Source of the DNA: Pseudomonadota bacterium
Lineage (GTDB): Bacteria; Desulfobacterota; Desulfovibrionia; Desulfovibrionales; Desulfomicrobiaceae
Direction: 5' to 3'
Assembly (NCBI GenBank): GCA_023393525.1
Contig: JAEWKZ010000123.1
Coordinates: forward strand, 1-58,192
Length of the DNA stretch: 58,192 bases
The notes under the pieces are model-generated. The model searched no databases. It was given only the letters and a program-made list of their open reading frames with translations, and had not been told where the DNA came from. Every line of letters starts with the position of its first letter. Position 1 is the first letter of the stretch. Below, one piece after another: positions 18,799 through 28,219 of this stretch. Made by a program: the position numbers and the translations under genes.

Positions 18799-19871
18799 TT
18801 TATCATCTGCTATACCCCTTGAGCGATCAGGTCAGCATGCTGAACGTGTTTCGGTACATCACGTTTCGTTCCATCTATGCGATGCTGACGGCGCTTATTC
18901 TGTCCATCATCATCGGACCCATATTCATTCGCTGGTTGCGCAAGCTCAAGTTTGGCCAATACATCAAGGAGTGCGGCCCGGATCATCAGGCCAAAAGCGG
19001 CACTCCGACCATGGGCGGACTGCTATTCGGGTTCTGCATGCTGTTCAGCGTGTTTCTGTGGAGCGATCTGTCCAACAAGTACATCTGGCTGACGGTGCTG
19101 GTCTTTCTGGGTTTCGGCGCGGTCGGGTTCGTGGACGACTACATCAAGGTCGTGCGCAAGCACAACGACGGCCTCTCGCCGCGGGTCAAGCTGCTCGGCC
19201 AGCTCATCGTCAGCGTGGGCGCGGTGTCGCTTTTGGTGTCCTTCCCGGAATACTCGACCAGGCTCATGGTGCCGTTCTTCAAGAATTTCAATCCGGATCT
19301 GACCTGGATGTATGTGCCCCTGGGCCTTTTCGTCATGATCGGGGCCTCCAACGGCGTGAACCTGACCGACGGACTTGACGGCCTGGCCATAGGTCCGGCC
19401 GTGGTCTCGGCCGGGTGCTTCGCCCTTTTCGTCTATGTGGCCGGCCACGTGAACCTCGCGAACTATCTGCAGGTCTCCTACATCGCCGGGGTCGGCGAAG
19501 TGACGGTGATCTGCGGGGCCATGGTCGGGGCGGGCCTTGGCTTTCTGTGGTTCAACGCCTTTCCGGCCCAGGTCTTCATGGGCGACGTGGGCAGCCTGAG
19601 CATCGGCGGCACCCTCGGGTTCATCGCCATCCTGTGCAAGCAGGAGCTGCTTCTTGTCATCGTGGGCGGGCTGTTCGTGGTCGAGACCCTCTCGGTCATC
19701 CTTCAGGTCGGATACTTCAAGGTCAGCGGCGGCAAGAGGATTTTCCGCATGGCGCCCCTGCACCATCATTTCGAGAAGAAAGGCATTCACGAGTCGAAAA
19801 TCATCATCCGTTTCTGGATTCTGTCGCTTTTGCTGGCGGTCATGGCTCTGGGAACACTCAAGCTCAGGTAG
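18795..19871 (+). CDS. mraY: Phospho-MurNAc-pentapeptide transferase MraY
   Basis: A polytopic inner-membrane enzyme (358 aa) that forms lipid I from undecaprenyl phosphate and UDP-MurNAc-pentapeptide. Signature segments are KSGTPTMGG, the aspartate pair VDDYIKV, NLTDGLDGLA and the HHHFE-KKGI loop. The GTG at 18795 overlaps the murF stop and lies 8 bp after GAGAGG, so it is preferred over the in-frame TTG at 18789. Confidence 0.95.
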   Translation: MIYHLLYPLSDQVSMLNVFRYITFRSIYAMLTALILSIIIGPIFIRWLRKLKFGQYIKECGPDHQAKSGTPTMGGLLFGFCMLFSVFLWSDLSNKYIWLTVLVFLGFGAVGFVDDYIKVVRKHNDGLSPRVKLLGQLIVSVGAVSLLVSFPEYSTRLMVPFFKNFNPDLTWMYVPLGLFVMIGASNGVNLTDGLDGLAIGPAVVSAGCFALFVYVAGHVNLANYLQVSYIAGVGEVTVICGAMVGAGLGFLWFNAFPAQVFMGDVGSLSIGGTLGFIAILCKQELLLVIVGGLFVVETLSVILQVGYFKVSGGKRIFRMAPLHHHFEKKGIHESKIIIRFWILSLLLAVMALGTLKLR

Positions 19872-19877
19872 GGCGGC

Positions 19878-21170
19878 ATGCGCGAATTCATCCATGCAGA
19901 TCAGCTTCGCGGTCACACCGCGGTTGTCCTGGGGGCGGGAACCTCCGGCATCGCCGCTGCGCGTCTGCTGTCGAGAATGGGCGCGAGCGTGCGTGTGCTG
20001 GAAAAAAGCGAAGCCGCCGCCGCGAAGATTCCCGCCGACCTGGGCTTCGAGGTCCGCGTGGGCGAGCACAGGGCCGAGCACTTTGCCGGCGCCGATCTGG
20101 TCGTGCTGAGCCCCGGCATTGCCCGCTCGAAAGTCGCCGCCCTGCTGCCTGCCGGGGTGCAGGTCGTGTCCGAGCTGGAGCTGGGGAGCTGGTTCGTGTC
20201 CGAACCCATCATCGCGGTGACCGGAACCAATGGCAAGACCACGACCACCACGCTCATCGGCCGCATTCTGGAGGAGAACGGGCGCAAGGTCTTCACCGGC
20301 GGCAACTTAGGCACGCCTCTGTGTGAATATCTGCTGGGCGCGGAACAGGCGGACATCCTGGTGCTCGAAGTGTCGAGCTTCCAGCTGCAGAATTCACCGT
20401 CCTTCCACCCCCGGGTCGGCGTGCTGCTCAATTTTTCGGCCAACCATCTCGACTACCACGAGAGCATGGAAGAATATCTGGACGCCAAGCTGTCCATGTT
20501 CGCGCACATGGACGACCGCGATCTGGCCGTGGCGCCCCTGTCCATGAAGGACGAGCTCGAGGGGCGGGGTTTCACCAGCGCCCGCAGGGTCTATTTCGTG
20601 GCCAGCCCCCGCTTCACGTGCCCGGCCCTGCCCGGGGAGCACAACCGTGAAAACATGGAGGCGGCCTACCTGGCATGCCGCTACTTCGGGCTTACGCAGG
20701 ACGACGTGCAGCGCGGCATCGACGGGTTCTCCTCTCTGCCGCATCGCATCGAGGCGGTGGCGGAGCACAGGGGCGTTTTGTTCATCGACGATTCCAAATC
20801 CACGACCGTGGATTCCATGATCGCGGCGATCAGGAGTCAGGACCGTCCGGTGCGCCTGCTGGCCGGCGGAGTGTTCAAGGGCGGGGACCTCGGCCTGGTG
20901 CTGCCCCTGATCCGGGAGAAGGTGCGCGCCGTGTATCTGTTCGGCCGGTCGCGGGAGATCTTCGAGGCGGCCTGGAGCGAATGCGGCAAGGACATGACCT
21001 GGGACGCGACGCTGGAAGAAGCCGTGTTCCGCGCCGCCGCCGACGCGCGCAACGGCGAATGCGTGCTCTTGTCCCCGGCCACTGCCAGTTTCGACCTGTT
21101 CGCCAATTACAAGGAGCGGGGCAAGACCTTTCAGCGCACGGTGCGTGAATGGGTGGAGGGGGCGTCATGA
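19878..21170 (+). CDS. murD: UDP-MurNAc-L-Ala--D-glutamate ligase MurD
   Basis: A 430-aa Mur ligase adding D-Glu to UDP-MurNAc-L-Ala. An N-terminal Rossmann-like GAGTSG (about 19-24) is followed by the P-loop VTGTNGKTTT (about 114-123), the substrate-site segment NFSANHLDYH, and a C-terminal ligase domain with DDSKSTT and LLSPATASFDLF. It starts 6 bp after mraY and overlaps ftsW by 4 bp. Confidence 0.95.
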   Translation: MREFIHADQLRGHTAVVLGAGTSGIAAARLLSRMGASVRVLEKSEAAAAKIPADLGFEVRVGEHRAEHFAGADLVVLSPGIARSKVAALLPAGVQVVSELELGSWFVSEPIIAVTGTNGKTTTTTLIGRILEENGRKVFTGGNLGTPLCEYLLGAEQADILVLEVSSFQLQNSPSFHPRVGVLLNFSANHLDYHESMEEYLDAKLSMFAHMDDRDLAVAPLSMKDELEGRGFTSARRVYFVASPRFTCPALPGEHNRENMEAAYLACRYFGLTQDDVQRGIDGFSSLPHRIEAVAEHRGVLFIDDSKSTTVDSMIAAIRSQDRPVRLLAGGVFKGGDLGLVLPLIREKVRAVYLFGRSREIFEAAWSECGKDMTWDATLEEAVFRAAADARNGECVLLSPATASFDLFANYKERGKTFQRTVREWVEGAS

Positions 21171-22288
21171 AGATCACCCAGCGCGACGGCGCGCGACAGA
21201 TCATGAACGTTGACGTCATCCTGCTCGGGGCGGTCATCTGTCTGGCATCGCTCGGATTGATCATGGTCTTGAGCGCAAGCGGCATCATGGCCGAAAAGGT
21301 GTACGGCGACAAATACGCCCTCTTCTGGAAGCAGATGCTGTTCATGGCCGCCGGCGCAGTGGCGCTGACCGTCGCCGCGCGCACGAACATGGATTTTTTC
21401 TACCGTCGCACGTACCTCTGGATTCTTTTGGCCATGGGGCTTTTGCTGCTGACCATCTTTTCGCCCCTGGCCACCACGGCGGGCGGGGCAAGCCGCTGGC
21501 TGCGACTGGGACCGTTCTCGATCCAGCCCCTGGAGGCCGCCAAGATCGCGCTGGTTTTTTATCTGGCCTATTATTTCGCCAACAAGCAGGATCTGGTCAA
21601 AACGTTCAGCGTGGGTTTTCTTCCTCCCATCCTCATGACCGGAACCCTTTGCTTCCTGCTTTTGCTGCAGCCGGATTTCGGCGGCGCGGTGTTTCTGGCC
21701 GGCCTGCTCTTCCTGATGTGTCTGGTCGGCGGGACTCGGATCATTTTTCTCGGCTCCACCGTGGTGCTCGCCCTGGTCTCGGCCGCGCTCCTGGTGGTCA
21801 ATTCGCCGTATCGTTTCCGGCGCGTGTTCTCCTTTCTCGATCCGTTCAAGGACGCGCAGAATTCCGGCTACCAGCTGGTGCAATCCCTTTACGGGCTGGG
21901 CTCGGGGGGATGGTTCGGGCAGGGGCTGGGCGAGGGGAAGCAGAAGCTCTTTTTTCTGCCCGAGGCGCACAACGACTTCATCGTGTCCGTGCTCGGAGAG
22001 GAATTGGGCTTTGTCGGGGTGTCGTTCATCATCATTCTGCTGGGCGTGGTGCTGTGGCGCACCCTGGTCATCAGCGTGCGTCAGGATTCCATGCACGACC
22101 GCATCACCGCCTTCGGCATGGGCGCCATCGTCATCGTCGGCGGGATTTTGAACATGGGCGTGGTTCTGGGCGCGATTCCGCCCAAGGGCGTGCCCATGCC
22201 TTTCCTGAGTTACGGCGGCAGCCATCTGGTCTCGGGTTTTTTTTGCGTCGGCGTGCTGCTCAATCTGTCACGGAAGGTCAAGGCATGA
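21167..22288 (+). CDS. ftsW: Peptidoglycan glycosyltransferase FtsW
   Basis: SEDS-family septal glycan polymerase with about ten membrane helices (373 aa). It contains the family's LQPDFGGAVFLA segment, the GLGSGGWFGQGLGEGKQKLFFLPEAHNDFI loop with the essential acidic residues, and GVPMPFLSYGGSHL near the C-terminus. The ATG at 21167 overlaps the murD stop (ATGA). It pairs functionally with FtsI from the same operon. Confidence 0.94.
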   Translation: MKITQRDGARQIMNVDVILLGAVICLASLGLIMVLSASGIMAEKVYGDKYALFWKQMLFMAAGAVALTVAARTNMDFFYRRTYLWILLAMGLLLLTIFSPLATTAGGASRWLRLGPFSIQPLEAAKIALVFYLAYYFANKQDLVKTFSVGFLPPILMTGTLCFLLLLQPDFGGAVFLAGLLFLMCLVGGTRIIFLGSTVVLALVSAALLVVNSPYRFRRVFSFLDPFKDAQNSGYQLVQSLYGLGSGGWFGQGLGEGKQKLFFLPEAHNDFIVSVLGEELGFVGVSFIIILLGVVLWRTLVISVRQDSMHDRITAFGMGAIVIVGGILNMGVVLGAIPPKGVPMPFLSYGGSHLVSGFFCVGVLLNLSRKVKA

Positions 22289-23376
22289 AGCGGCTCATTC
22301 TGACCACAGGCGGCACCGGAGGCCACATCTTTCCCGCCCTGGCCGTGGCGGAGAGCGTTCGCGCCCTGGTGCCGGACTGCGAACTGCTGTTCGTGGGCGG
22401 AGAGCGCGGACCGGAAGGCGAGTGGGCGCGCAAGGCGGGCATTCCTTTCGTGGCCCTGCCGGCCCAGGGGGTTCTCGGGCGGGGGCTCAAAAGCGCCGCC
22501 ACGGCGTTGTGGCTGGGGCGCAGCCTGTTCAAGTCCTGGCGGCTGCTGCGCGAATTCAAGCCCGACGTGGTGCTCGGGCTGGGCGGATACGCGGGTTTTT
22601 CCTGTCCGCTGGCGGCCAGCCTGACGGGCATCGCCACGGCCATCCACGAGCAGAACAGCGTGCCCGGGGTGACCAACCGCGTCCTGGCCCGGCGCGTGGA
22701 TCGCGTCATGGTCAGCTTTCCGGGCATGGAGGACCCGCTTTTCGGCGAGGCGAACGCCGTGCTCACCGGAAATCCCGTGCGCGCGGAGATTCGCGCCCTG
22801 CGTGAAGAGCGGCGCATGCCCACGCGCAACATCCTGATCGTCGGGGGCAGCCAGGGCGCTTCGGCCCTGAACGGGTTCGTGGTGCGGGAGCTGGACCGGC
22901 TCAAGGCCCTGGGTCTGGGCATCTGGCACCAGACGGGCAAGGACGAGTACGCCGCGATCCGAGCGGCGTACGCCGAAAAGTATCCGGAGGCCCGCGTCGA
23001 GCCGTTCATCAGCGACATGCACGCGGCCTACCGCTTCGCCGATCTGGTCATCTGCCGGGCCGGAGCCACGACCATCGCCGAACTCACGGTGGCCGGAAAG
23101 CCGAGCATCCTGGTGCCCTACCCGTATGCCACCCACGACCACCAGCTCAAGAACGCCCGTTCGCTGGAGAAGGTCGGGGCGGCCCTGGTCATCCAGCAGC
23201 GCCAGCTGGACGAGCTCAATCTTTCCTCGGTGGTGGGCGACCTTTTTCAGATGCCGGACAACCTGGGCCGCATGGCCAGGGCCGCCCGCGAAGCGGGAAT
23301 CCCCGATGCCGGGGAGCGGGTGGTGGCACAATTGCAAGAGCTGGCGTCAAGCAAAGCGCGACGCGACAGACGGTGA
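22285..23376 (+). CDS. murG: UDP-GlcNAc--MurNAc-(pentapeptide) transferase MurG
   Basis: A peripheral membrane GT-B glycosyltransferase (363 aa) that converts lipid I to lipid II. The N-terminal GGTGGHIFPALAVAE loop, HEQNSVPG, the TGNPVR segment and the UDP-GlcNAc site GGSQGA with CRAGATTIAEL are all present. The ATG overlaps the ftsW stop by 4 bp. Confidence 0.95.
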   Translation: MKRLILTTGGTGGHIFPALAVAESVRALVPDCELLFVGGERGPEGEWARKAGIPFVALPAQGVLGRGLKSAATALWLGRSLFKSWRLLREFKPDVVLGLGGYAGFSCPLAASLTGIATAIHEQNSVPGVTNRVLARRVDRVMVSFPGMEDPLFGEANAVLTGNPVRAEIRALREERRMPTRNILIVGGSQGASALNGFVVRELDRLKALGLGIWHQTGKDEYAAIRAAYAEKYPEARVEPFISDMHAAYRFADLVICRAGATTIAELTVAGKPSILVPYPYATHDHQLKNARSLEKVGAALVIQQRQLDELNLSSVVGDLFQMPDNLGRMARAAREAGIPDAGERVVAQLQELASSKARRDRR

Positions 23377-24755
23377 ACATGAAATCGAAAATCAAGAAAA
23401 TACACATGGTCGGCATCGGCGGGGCAGGCATGAGTGGCATCGCCGAAGTGCTCTTGACCCTCGGGTACGACGTTTCGGGTTCGGATCTGGTCAAGGGGCC
23501 GGTGGCGCAGCGCCTGGAGTCTCTGGGCGCCACCATTCACTCCGGCCATGCACGGGAGAATGTCCGCGATGCGCAGGTCGTGGTCCGTTCCACCGCCGTG
23601 CGCGACGACAATCCCGAGTTGGCGGAAGCCAGGGCCCATGGCGTGCCCATCATTCCCCGAGCCGAAATGCTGGCCGAGCTGATGCGCCTGAAGGTCGGCG
23701 TGGCCGTGGCCGGAACCCATGGCAAGACCACGACGACATCGCTGTTGGCCACGATTTTCATGGAGGCACATCTCGATCCCACCGTGATCATCGGAGGGCG
23801 TCTGAACGCCTACGGCTCCAACGCCATGCTCGGCCAGGGGCGCTATCTCATCGCCGAGGCCGACGAGTCGGACGGATCGTTCCTGTGCCTTCTGCCCAGG
23901 ATATCCATCGTCACCAACGTCGATGCCGACCACCTCGATTATTACAAGGACCTGGACGATATCCGGGACAGTTTCGTGGCCTTCATGAACAGCGTGCCGT
24001 TTTACGGGCTGAACGTGGTCTGCGGGGACGATCCGGGCGTCCAGTCCATTCTGCCCCGTGTCCGCCGCCCTGTTCTGACCTATGGCTTCGGCGAGGACAA
24101 CGTGTTGCGCGCCGAGATCATCAGCTGCGAGGCGGGGTCGCGCTTCCGCGTGTATCGGCACGGCGAGCTCTGGGGCGAGGTGTCCTTGACCCATCCCGGG
24201 CGGCACAACGTCCTGAACGCCCTGGCCGCCATCGGAGTGGCCATGGAGGCCGGAGTCCCCAAAAAGGACATCATCCATGGCCTGGGAGCGTTCGGCGGAG
24301 TGGGCCGCCGCTTCGAACACAAGGGCGAGAAGAACGGCGTGCTGGTGGTGGACGATTACGGCCATCACCCCACGGAAATCGCGGCCACCCTCGAAACGGC
24401 GCGACTGTGCTACCCGGCCAAGCGCCTGGTGGTGGCCTTTCAGCCGCACCGGTTCACCAGGACGCAGGCTCTTTTCGGGGAATTTTCCAAAGTTTTCGCC
24501 GGAGTGGATCTGCTGCTGCTCACGGAGATCTACCCGGCCAGCGAATCGCCCATTCCGGGCGTGAGCGGTCAGAGCCTGGCCCAGGCCATCAGACAGGTCA
24601 CGAGCACTCCGGTGCGCTTTTTCGAGGACTTCGGATCCATGCAGGCCTCGTTGGGCGAGATCCTGCAACCGGGCGACCTTTTCCTGACCCTGGGCGCGGG
24701 CAGCATCTGGACCGTTGGCCAGGGGTATCTGGATGAAGGGGTGAACAGGCAGTGA
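23373..24755 (+). CDS. murC: UDP-MurNAc--L-alanine ligase MurC
   Basis: A 460-aa Mur ligase adding L-Ala to UDP-MurNAc, the first peptide-forming step. It has the N-terminal GIGGAGMSGIAE Rossmann loop, P-loop GTHGKTTTTS (about 114-123), EADESDGSF, and the DDYGHHPTEI and FQPHRFTRT motifs. The GTG overlaps the murG stop (GTGA); an ATG two codons later is equally possible. murB normally follows in related genomes, but here ftsQ follows directly with a 4-bp overlap. Confidence 0.95.
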   Translation: MNMKSKIKKIHMVGIGGAGMSGIAEVLLTLGYDVSGSDLVKGPVAQRLESLGATIHSGHARENVRDAQVVVRSTAVRDDNPELAEARAHGVPIIPRAEMLAELMRLKVGVAVAGTHGKTTTTSLLATIFMEAHLDPTVIIGGRLNAYGSNAMLGQGRYLIAEADESDGSFLCLLPRISIVTNVDADHLDYYKDLDDIRDSFVAFMNSVPFYGLNVVCGDDPGVQSILPRVRRPVLTYGFGEDNVLRAEIISCEAGSRFRVYRHGELWGEVSLTHPGRHNVLNALAAIGVAMEAGVPKKDIIHGLGAFGGVGRRFEHKGEKNGVLVVDDYGHHPTEIAATLETARLCYPAKRLVVAFQPHRFTRTQALFGEFSKVFAGVDLLLLTEIYPASESPIPGVSGQSLAQAIRQVTSTPVRFFEDFGSMQASLGEILQPGDLFLTLGAGSIWTVGQGYLDEGVNRQ

Positions 24756-25597
24756 ACACGGCGGTAATAGGCAAGAAGGTTCGCCGGAACGTACCCCGGC
24801 GCAAAGTCCGCAAGCAGCCCGTGGACAAGGGCGCGATGCTTGGCGGCCTCCTGCTTGGCCTGTGCCGGACGGTTTTCGCCCTCACGCGCTGGGGGCTGGG
24901 CATCTGCGCGGTCGTGGTGGTCAGTTTCGGAATTCTTTTCGCCTACAGGTGGGTCACGACCCACGAGTTCTTCGCCCTCGCCGATCTGCGCATCGAAGGC
25001 TCCCATCGGCTGGACCGCGAGGAGATCGCGGAGATGGGCGGAGTGAGCGCTGGCGTGAATGTCCTCAACATCAACATCGCCGAGGTGCAGCGCCGCATCG
25101 CCGCCAGCGAGTGGATCGAGAGCGTGGCCGTGACCAGGGTGCTTCCCGACGGATTGATCATCGATGTCAAGGAGCGCGAACCGGCCTTTCTGACTCGTCG
25201 CGACGAGCAGCTCTACTATGCGGATCTGAGCGGGCAAACCATAGCCCCCGTGAATGTGGACAAGTTCATTTCGCTGCCGCTGCTGGAAATCGAAGAGGGC
25301 ATGCAGGTCGGAAACGGAATCAGATCGCTCTTGGGCGAGGTCGCACGGAACTCTCTGCCTTTCGGCATGAGCCAGATCGCCTGGCTGCGGCAGGACAGCG
25401 CGGAGCAGTTCAGCATATTTTTGGAAAAGCCGAGGGTGCTCGTGCAATTGGATGGCGTGGACCTGGACGCCACGCTGACCAGCCTGACCAGGCTTTGGAC
25501 TGACTTGAGGCACAGGGGCGAGCTGGATCGCACCGCATTCATGTTTGTCATGCCCGGGCGGGCATGGATCAGGCTGCATGCCGATCAAACACTCTAG
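24752..25597 (+). CDS. ftsQ: Cell division protein FtsQ (POTRA domain)
   Basis: A 281-aa bitopic protein with a very basic cytoplasmic N-terminus, one membrane helix at about 45-67, a POTRA domain from about 72 (FFALADLRIEGSHRLDREEI) and the FtsQ beta domain. It links FtsL/FtsB to the divisome. The GTG start overlaps the murC stop. Unlike E. coli, no murB or ddl lies before it. Confidence 0.92.
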   Translation: MNTAVIGKKVRRNVPRRKVRKQPVDKGAMLGGLLLGLCRTVFALTRWGLGICAVVVVSFGILFAYRWVTTHEFFALADLRIEGSHRLDREEIAEMGGVSAGVNVLNINIAEVQRRIAASEWIESVAVTRVLPDGLIIDVKEREPAFLTRRDEQLYYADLSGQTIAPVNVDKFISLPLLEIEEGMQVGNGIRSLLGEVARNSLPFGMSQIAWLRQDSAEQFSIFLEKPRVLVQLDGVDLDATLTSLTRLWTDLRHRGELDRTAFMFVMPGRAWIRLHADQTL

Positions 25598-25636
25598 GGA
25601 AAGCAAGCCGGCAAGAGCCGGGAGATGAGGGGAAGT

Positions 25637-26866
25637 ATGGCCAAGTCCGAATTGATCGTTGGTCTGGATATCGGAACGACCAAGATTTGCACCGTGGTCG
25701 GCGAGGTGGGCACGGACGGGATCGTGGACATCATCGGCATCGGCACCAGCCCGTCCACGGGCCTCAGGAAGGGCGTGGTCGTCAACATCGAGCAGACCGT
25801 GCAGTCCATCAAGAAAGCCCTGGAAGAGGCTGAACTCATGGCCGGTTGCGAAATACGCGCCGTGTACGCCGGGATCGCGGGCAGCCACATCAAGGGCTTC
25901 AACAGCCACGGCGTCATCGCGGTCAAGGGCGGCGAAGTGACCGCCCGCGACATCGAGCGGGTCATCGACGCGGCCAAGGCCGTGGCCATTCCGCTGGACC
26001 GCGAGGTCATCCACATCCTGCCCCAGGAGTACATCGTCGACGACCAGACCGGCATCGCCGATCCCCTGGGCATGGCCGGGGTGCGACTGGAGGTGAAGGT
26101 GCACATCGTCACCGGCGCGGTGACCAGCGCCCAGAACATCGTCAAGAGCTGCCACAAGTCGGGCCTGGACGTGGAAGACATCGTGCTCGAAGCCTTCGCC
26201 TCGTCCAAGGCCGTGCTGACCGACGAGGAGCGCGAGATCGGCGTGGCACTGGTCGACATCGGCGGCGGCACCTCGGACATCGCCATTTTTCACGGCAACT
26301 CCATCAAGCACACCGGGGTCATCGCCCTGGGCGGGACCAACCTGACCAACGACATCGCCTTTGGTCTGCGCACCCCGACCCAGGCCGCCGAGAAGATCAA
26401 GATCAAGTACGGCTGCGCCTTGGCGGAGCTGGTCAAGAAGGACGAGATCATCGAGGTCCCCAGCGTCGGCGGCCGCGAGCCGCGCAAGTTGACCAGGCAG
26501 GTCCTGGCCGAGATCTGCGAGCCGCGCATGGAGGAACTGCTGGCCCTGGTGGACCAGGAGCTGATCCGCTCCGGGTACAAGAAACTTATTGGCGCGGGCG
26601 TGGTGCTGACCGGCGGCGCCTCGCGCATCGAAGGGATTCAGGAATTGGCGGAGCAGGTCTTCAACCTGCCGACCAGGACGGGTTCGCCTGCCGGAGTGGG
26701 CGGACTCAAGGATGTGGTGGACAGCCCGACCTACGCCACGGCGGTGGGGCTGTTGCTGTATGGCGCGGAAAAGCACGGGCGGGACAGCAAGATCCGCATC
26801 CGCGACAAGAACATCTTCCACTCCATCCTGGCGCGGATGAAGAAATGGTTCGTGGACATCAGTTGA
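25637..26866 (+). CDS. ftsA: Cell division protein FtsA
   Basis: An actin-like ATPase that tethers FtsZ filaments to the inner membrane (409 aa). The N-terminal phosphate-1 loop GLDIGTTKICTVVGE and the phosphate-2 loop VDIGGGTSDIAIF are evident, with GVVLTGGASRIEGI near the C-terminus. The end (HSILARMKKWFVDIS) forms the amphipathic membrane-targeting helix. GGGGAAGT precedes the ATG at 25637; an upstream in-frame ATG at 25625 has no better ribosome site. Confidence 0.95.
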   Translation: MAKSELIVGLDIGTTKICTVVGEVGTDGIVDIIGIGTSPSTGLRKGVVVNIEQTVQSIKKALEEAELMAGCEIRAVYAGIAGSHIKGFNSHGVIAVKGGEVTARDIERVIDAAKAVAIPLDREVIHILPQEYIVDDQTGIADPLGMAGVRLEVKVHIVTGAVTSAQNIVKSCHKSGLDVEDIVLEAFASSKAVLTDEEREIGVALVDIGGGTSDIAIFHGNSIKHTGVIALGGTNLTNDIAFGLRTPTQAAEKIKIKYGCALAELVKKDEIIEVPSVGGREPRKLTRQVLAEICEPRMEELLALVDQELIRSGYKKLIGAGVVLTGGASRIEGIQELAEQVFNLPTRTGSPAGVGGLKDVVDSPTYATAVGLLLYGAEKHGRDSKIRIRDKNIFHSILARMKKWFVDIS

Positions 26867-26923
26867 CGGGTTTGACGAGCACGGGAAAACGGAGAACCGA
26901 ACAATGCAAACGTGGGGGGAAGT

Positions 26924-28174
26924 ATGGATTTCCTAGAAATTGAACGCGAAGACAATGCTTTGATCAAAGTCATCGGAGTGGGTGGCGGAGGCGGCAACGC
27001 GGTGAACAACATGATCAAGGCCGCCATGCAGGGCGTGACCTTCATCGCCGCCAACACGGACATGCAGGCCCTGAAACATTCCAAGGCCGAATACAAGATC
27101 CAGCTCGGCGACAAGCTGACCAAGGGCCTCGGCGCGGGCGCCAACCCGGACATGGGCCGGGACGCGGCCCTGGAGAGCCAGACCCAGATCCGGGACATCC
27201 TGGGCGACTGCGACATGGTCTTCGTCACCGCCGGCATGGGCGGCGGCACGGGCACGGGCGCGGCCCCGGTCATCGCCCAGGTGGCCAAGGACATGGGCGC
27301 GCTGACCGTGGCCGTCGTGACCAAGCCCTTCTTTTTCGAGGGCAAGCGCCGCCAGCAGCAGGCCGAACGCGGGATCAAGGAGCTGCGCGACATCGTCGAC
27401 AGCATCATCACCATTCCCAACGACCGCCTGCTGACCCTGGCCTCCAAGAAGGCCTCCTTCGTCGACATGCTGGGCAAGGCCGACGAGGTTCTTTTTCACG
27501 CCGTGAAGGGCATCTCCGACCTGATCATGGTCCCCGGCCTCATCAACCTCGACTTCGCCGACGTGAAGGCGGTCATGGAAGAGATGGGCCTGGCCATGAT
27601 GGGCACGGGCATCGCTTCCGGCGACGGACGCGCACGCGAGGCGGCCCTCAAGGCCATCACCAGCCCGCTGCTGGAAGACGTGACCATCGACGGCGCGCGC
27701 GGCGTGCTCATGAACATCACCTGCGGACCCGACCTGACCATCGAAGAGGTCAGCGAAGCCGCCAGCATCGTGCACGAAGCGGCCCACGAGGACGCCAAGA
27801 TCTACTTCGGCACGGTCTTCGACATGGATTGCGTGGACGAAATGCGCATCACCGTCATCGCCACCGGCATCCAGGACGGCAACGCTCCTGTGGAGAAGGG
27901 CACGAAAGTGACCCCCTTCGCGGCGAATGCCGGCACCGCCAGGCTGGGCGCCGAGAGCGAAGGCTCGTTCATCCGCCCCCGGACCCGCAAGATCACGGTC
28001 AACGAAAGCGCCGATCTGAGCGTGCCCGCGTACATCCGGGCCAAGACCCAGCCCGGCGTGGAAGAGCGGCGGCATGAGCCCCGCAAGATCGTGAACGGCG
28101 GCGAGGATGCCGAGTTCCTGTTCGAAGAGGAGGAATTTGAAATTCCGTCGTTCATCAGAATGCAGGCCGACTAG
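26924..28174 (+). CDS. ftsZ: Cell division protein FtsZ
   Basis: A tubulin-like GTPase forming the Z ring (416 aa). The nucleotide-binding GVGGGGGNAVNNM is near the N-terminus, the tubulin signature GGGTGTGAAP at about 105-114, and the T7 loop residues NLDFADVKAVM are intact. The C-terminal peptide EIPSFIRMQ is the FtsA-binding tail. GGGGGAAGT lies before the ATG. A second ribosome site identical in style to that of ftsA suggests strong independent translation. Confidence 0.97.
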   Translation: MDFLEIEREDNALIKVIGVGGGGGNAVNNMIKAAMQGVTFIAANTDMQALKHSKAEYKIQLGDKLTKGLGAGANPDMGRDAALESQTQIRDILGDCDMVFVTAGMGGGTGTGAAPVIAQVAKDMGALTVAVVTKPFFFEGKRRQQQAERGIKELRDIVDSIITIPNDRLLTLASKKASFVDMLGKADEVLFHAVKGISDLIMVPGLINLDFADVKAVMEEMGLAMMGTGIASGDGRAREAALKAITSPLLEDVTIDGARGVLMNITCGPDLTIEEVSEAASIVHEAAHEDAKIYFGTVFDMDCVDEMRITVIATGIQDGNAPVEKGTKVTPFAANAGTARLGAESEGSFIRPRTRKITVNESADLSVPAYIRAKTQPGVEERRHEPRKIVNGGEDAEFLFEEEEFEIPSFIRMQAD

Positions 28175-28219
28175 GATAGCTGTTGATTTGATCTGTCATA
28201 CCAGGCCGTGGAGGGAACT

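Noticed and set aside
24569..26821. 750-codon minus-strand open frame over ftsQ-ftsA
   Set aside because: Opposite strand of conserved division genes; low-complexity product without domain pattern.
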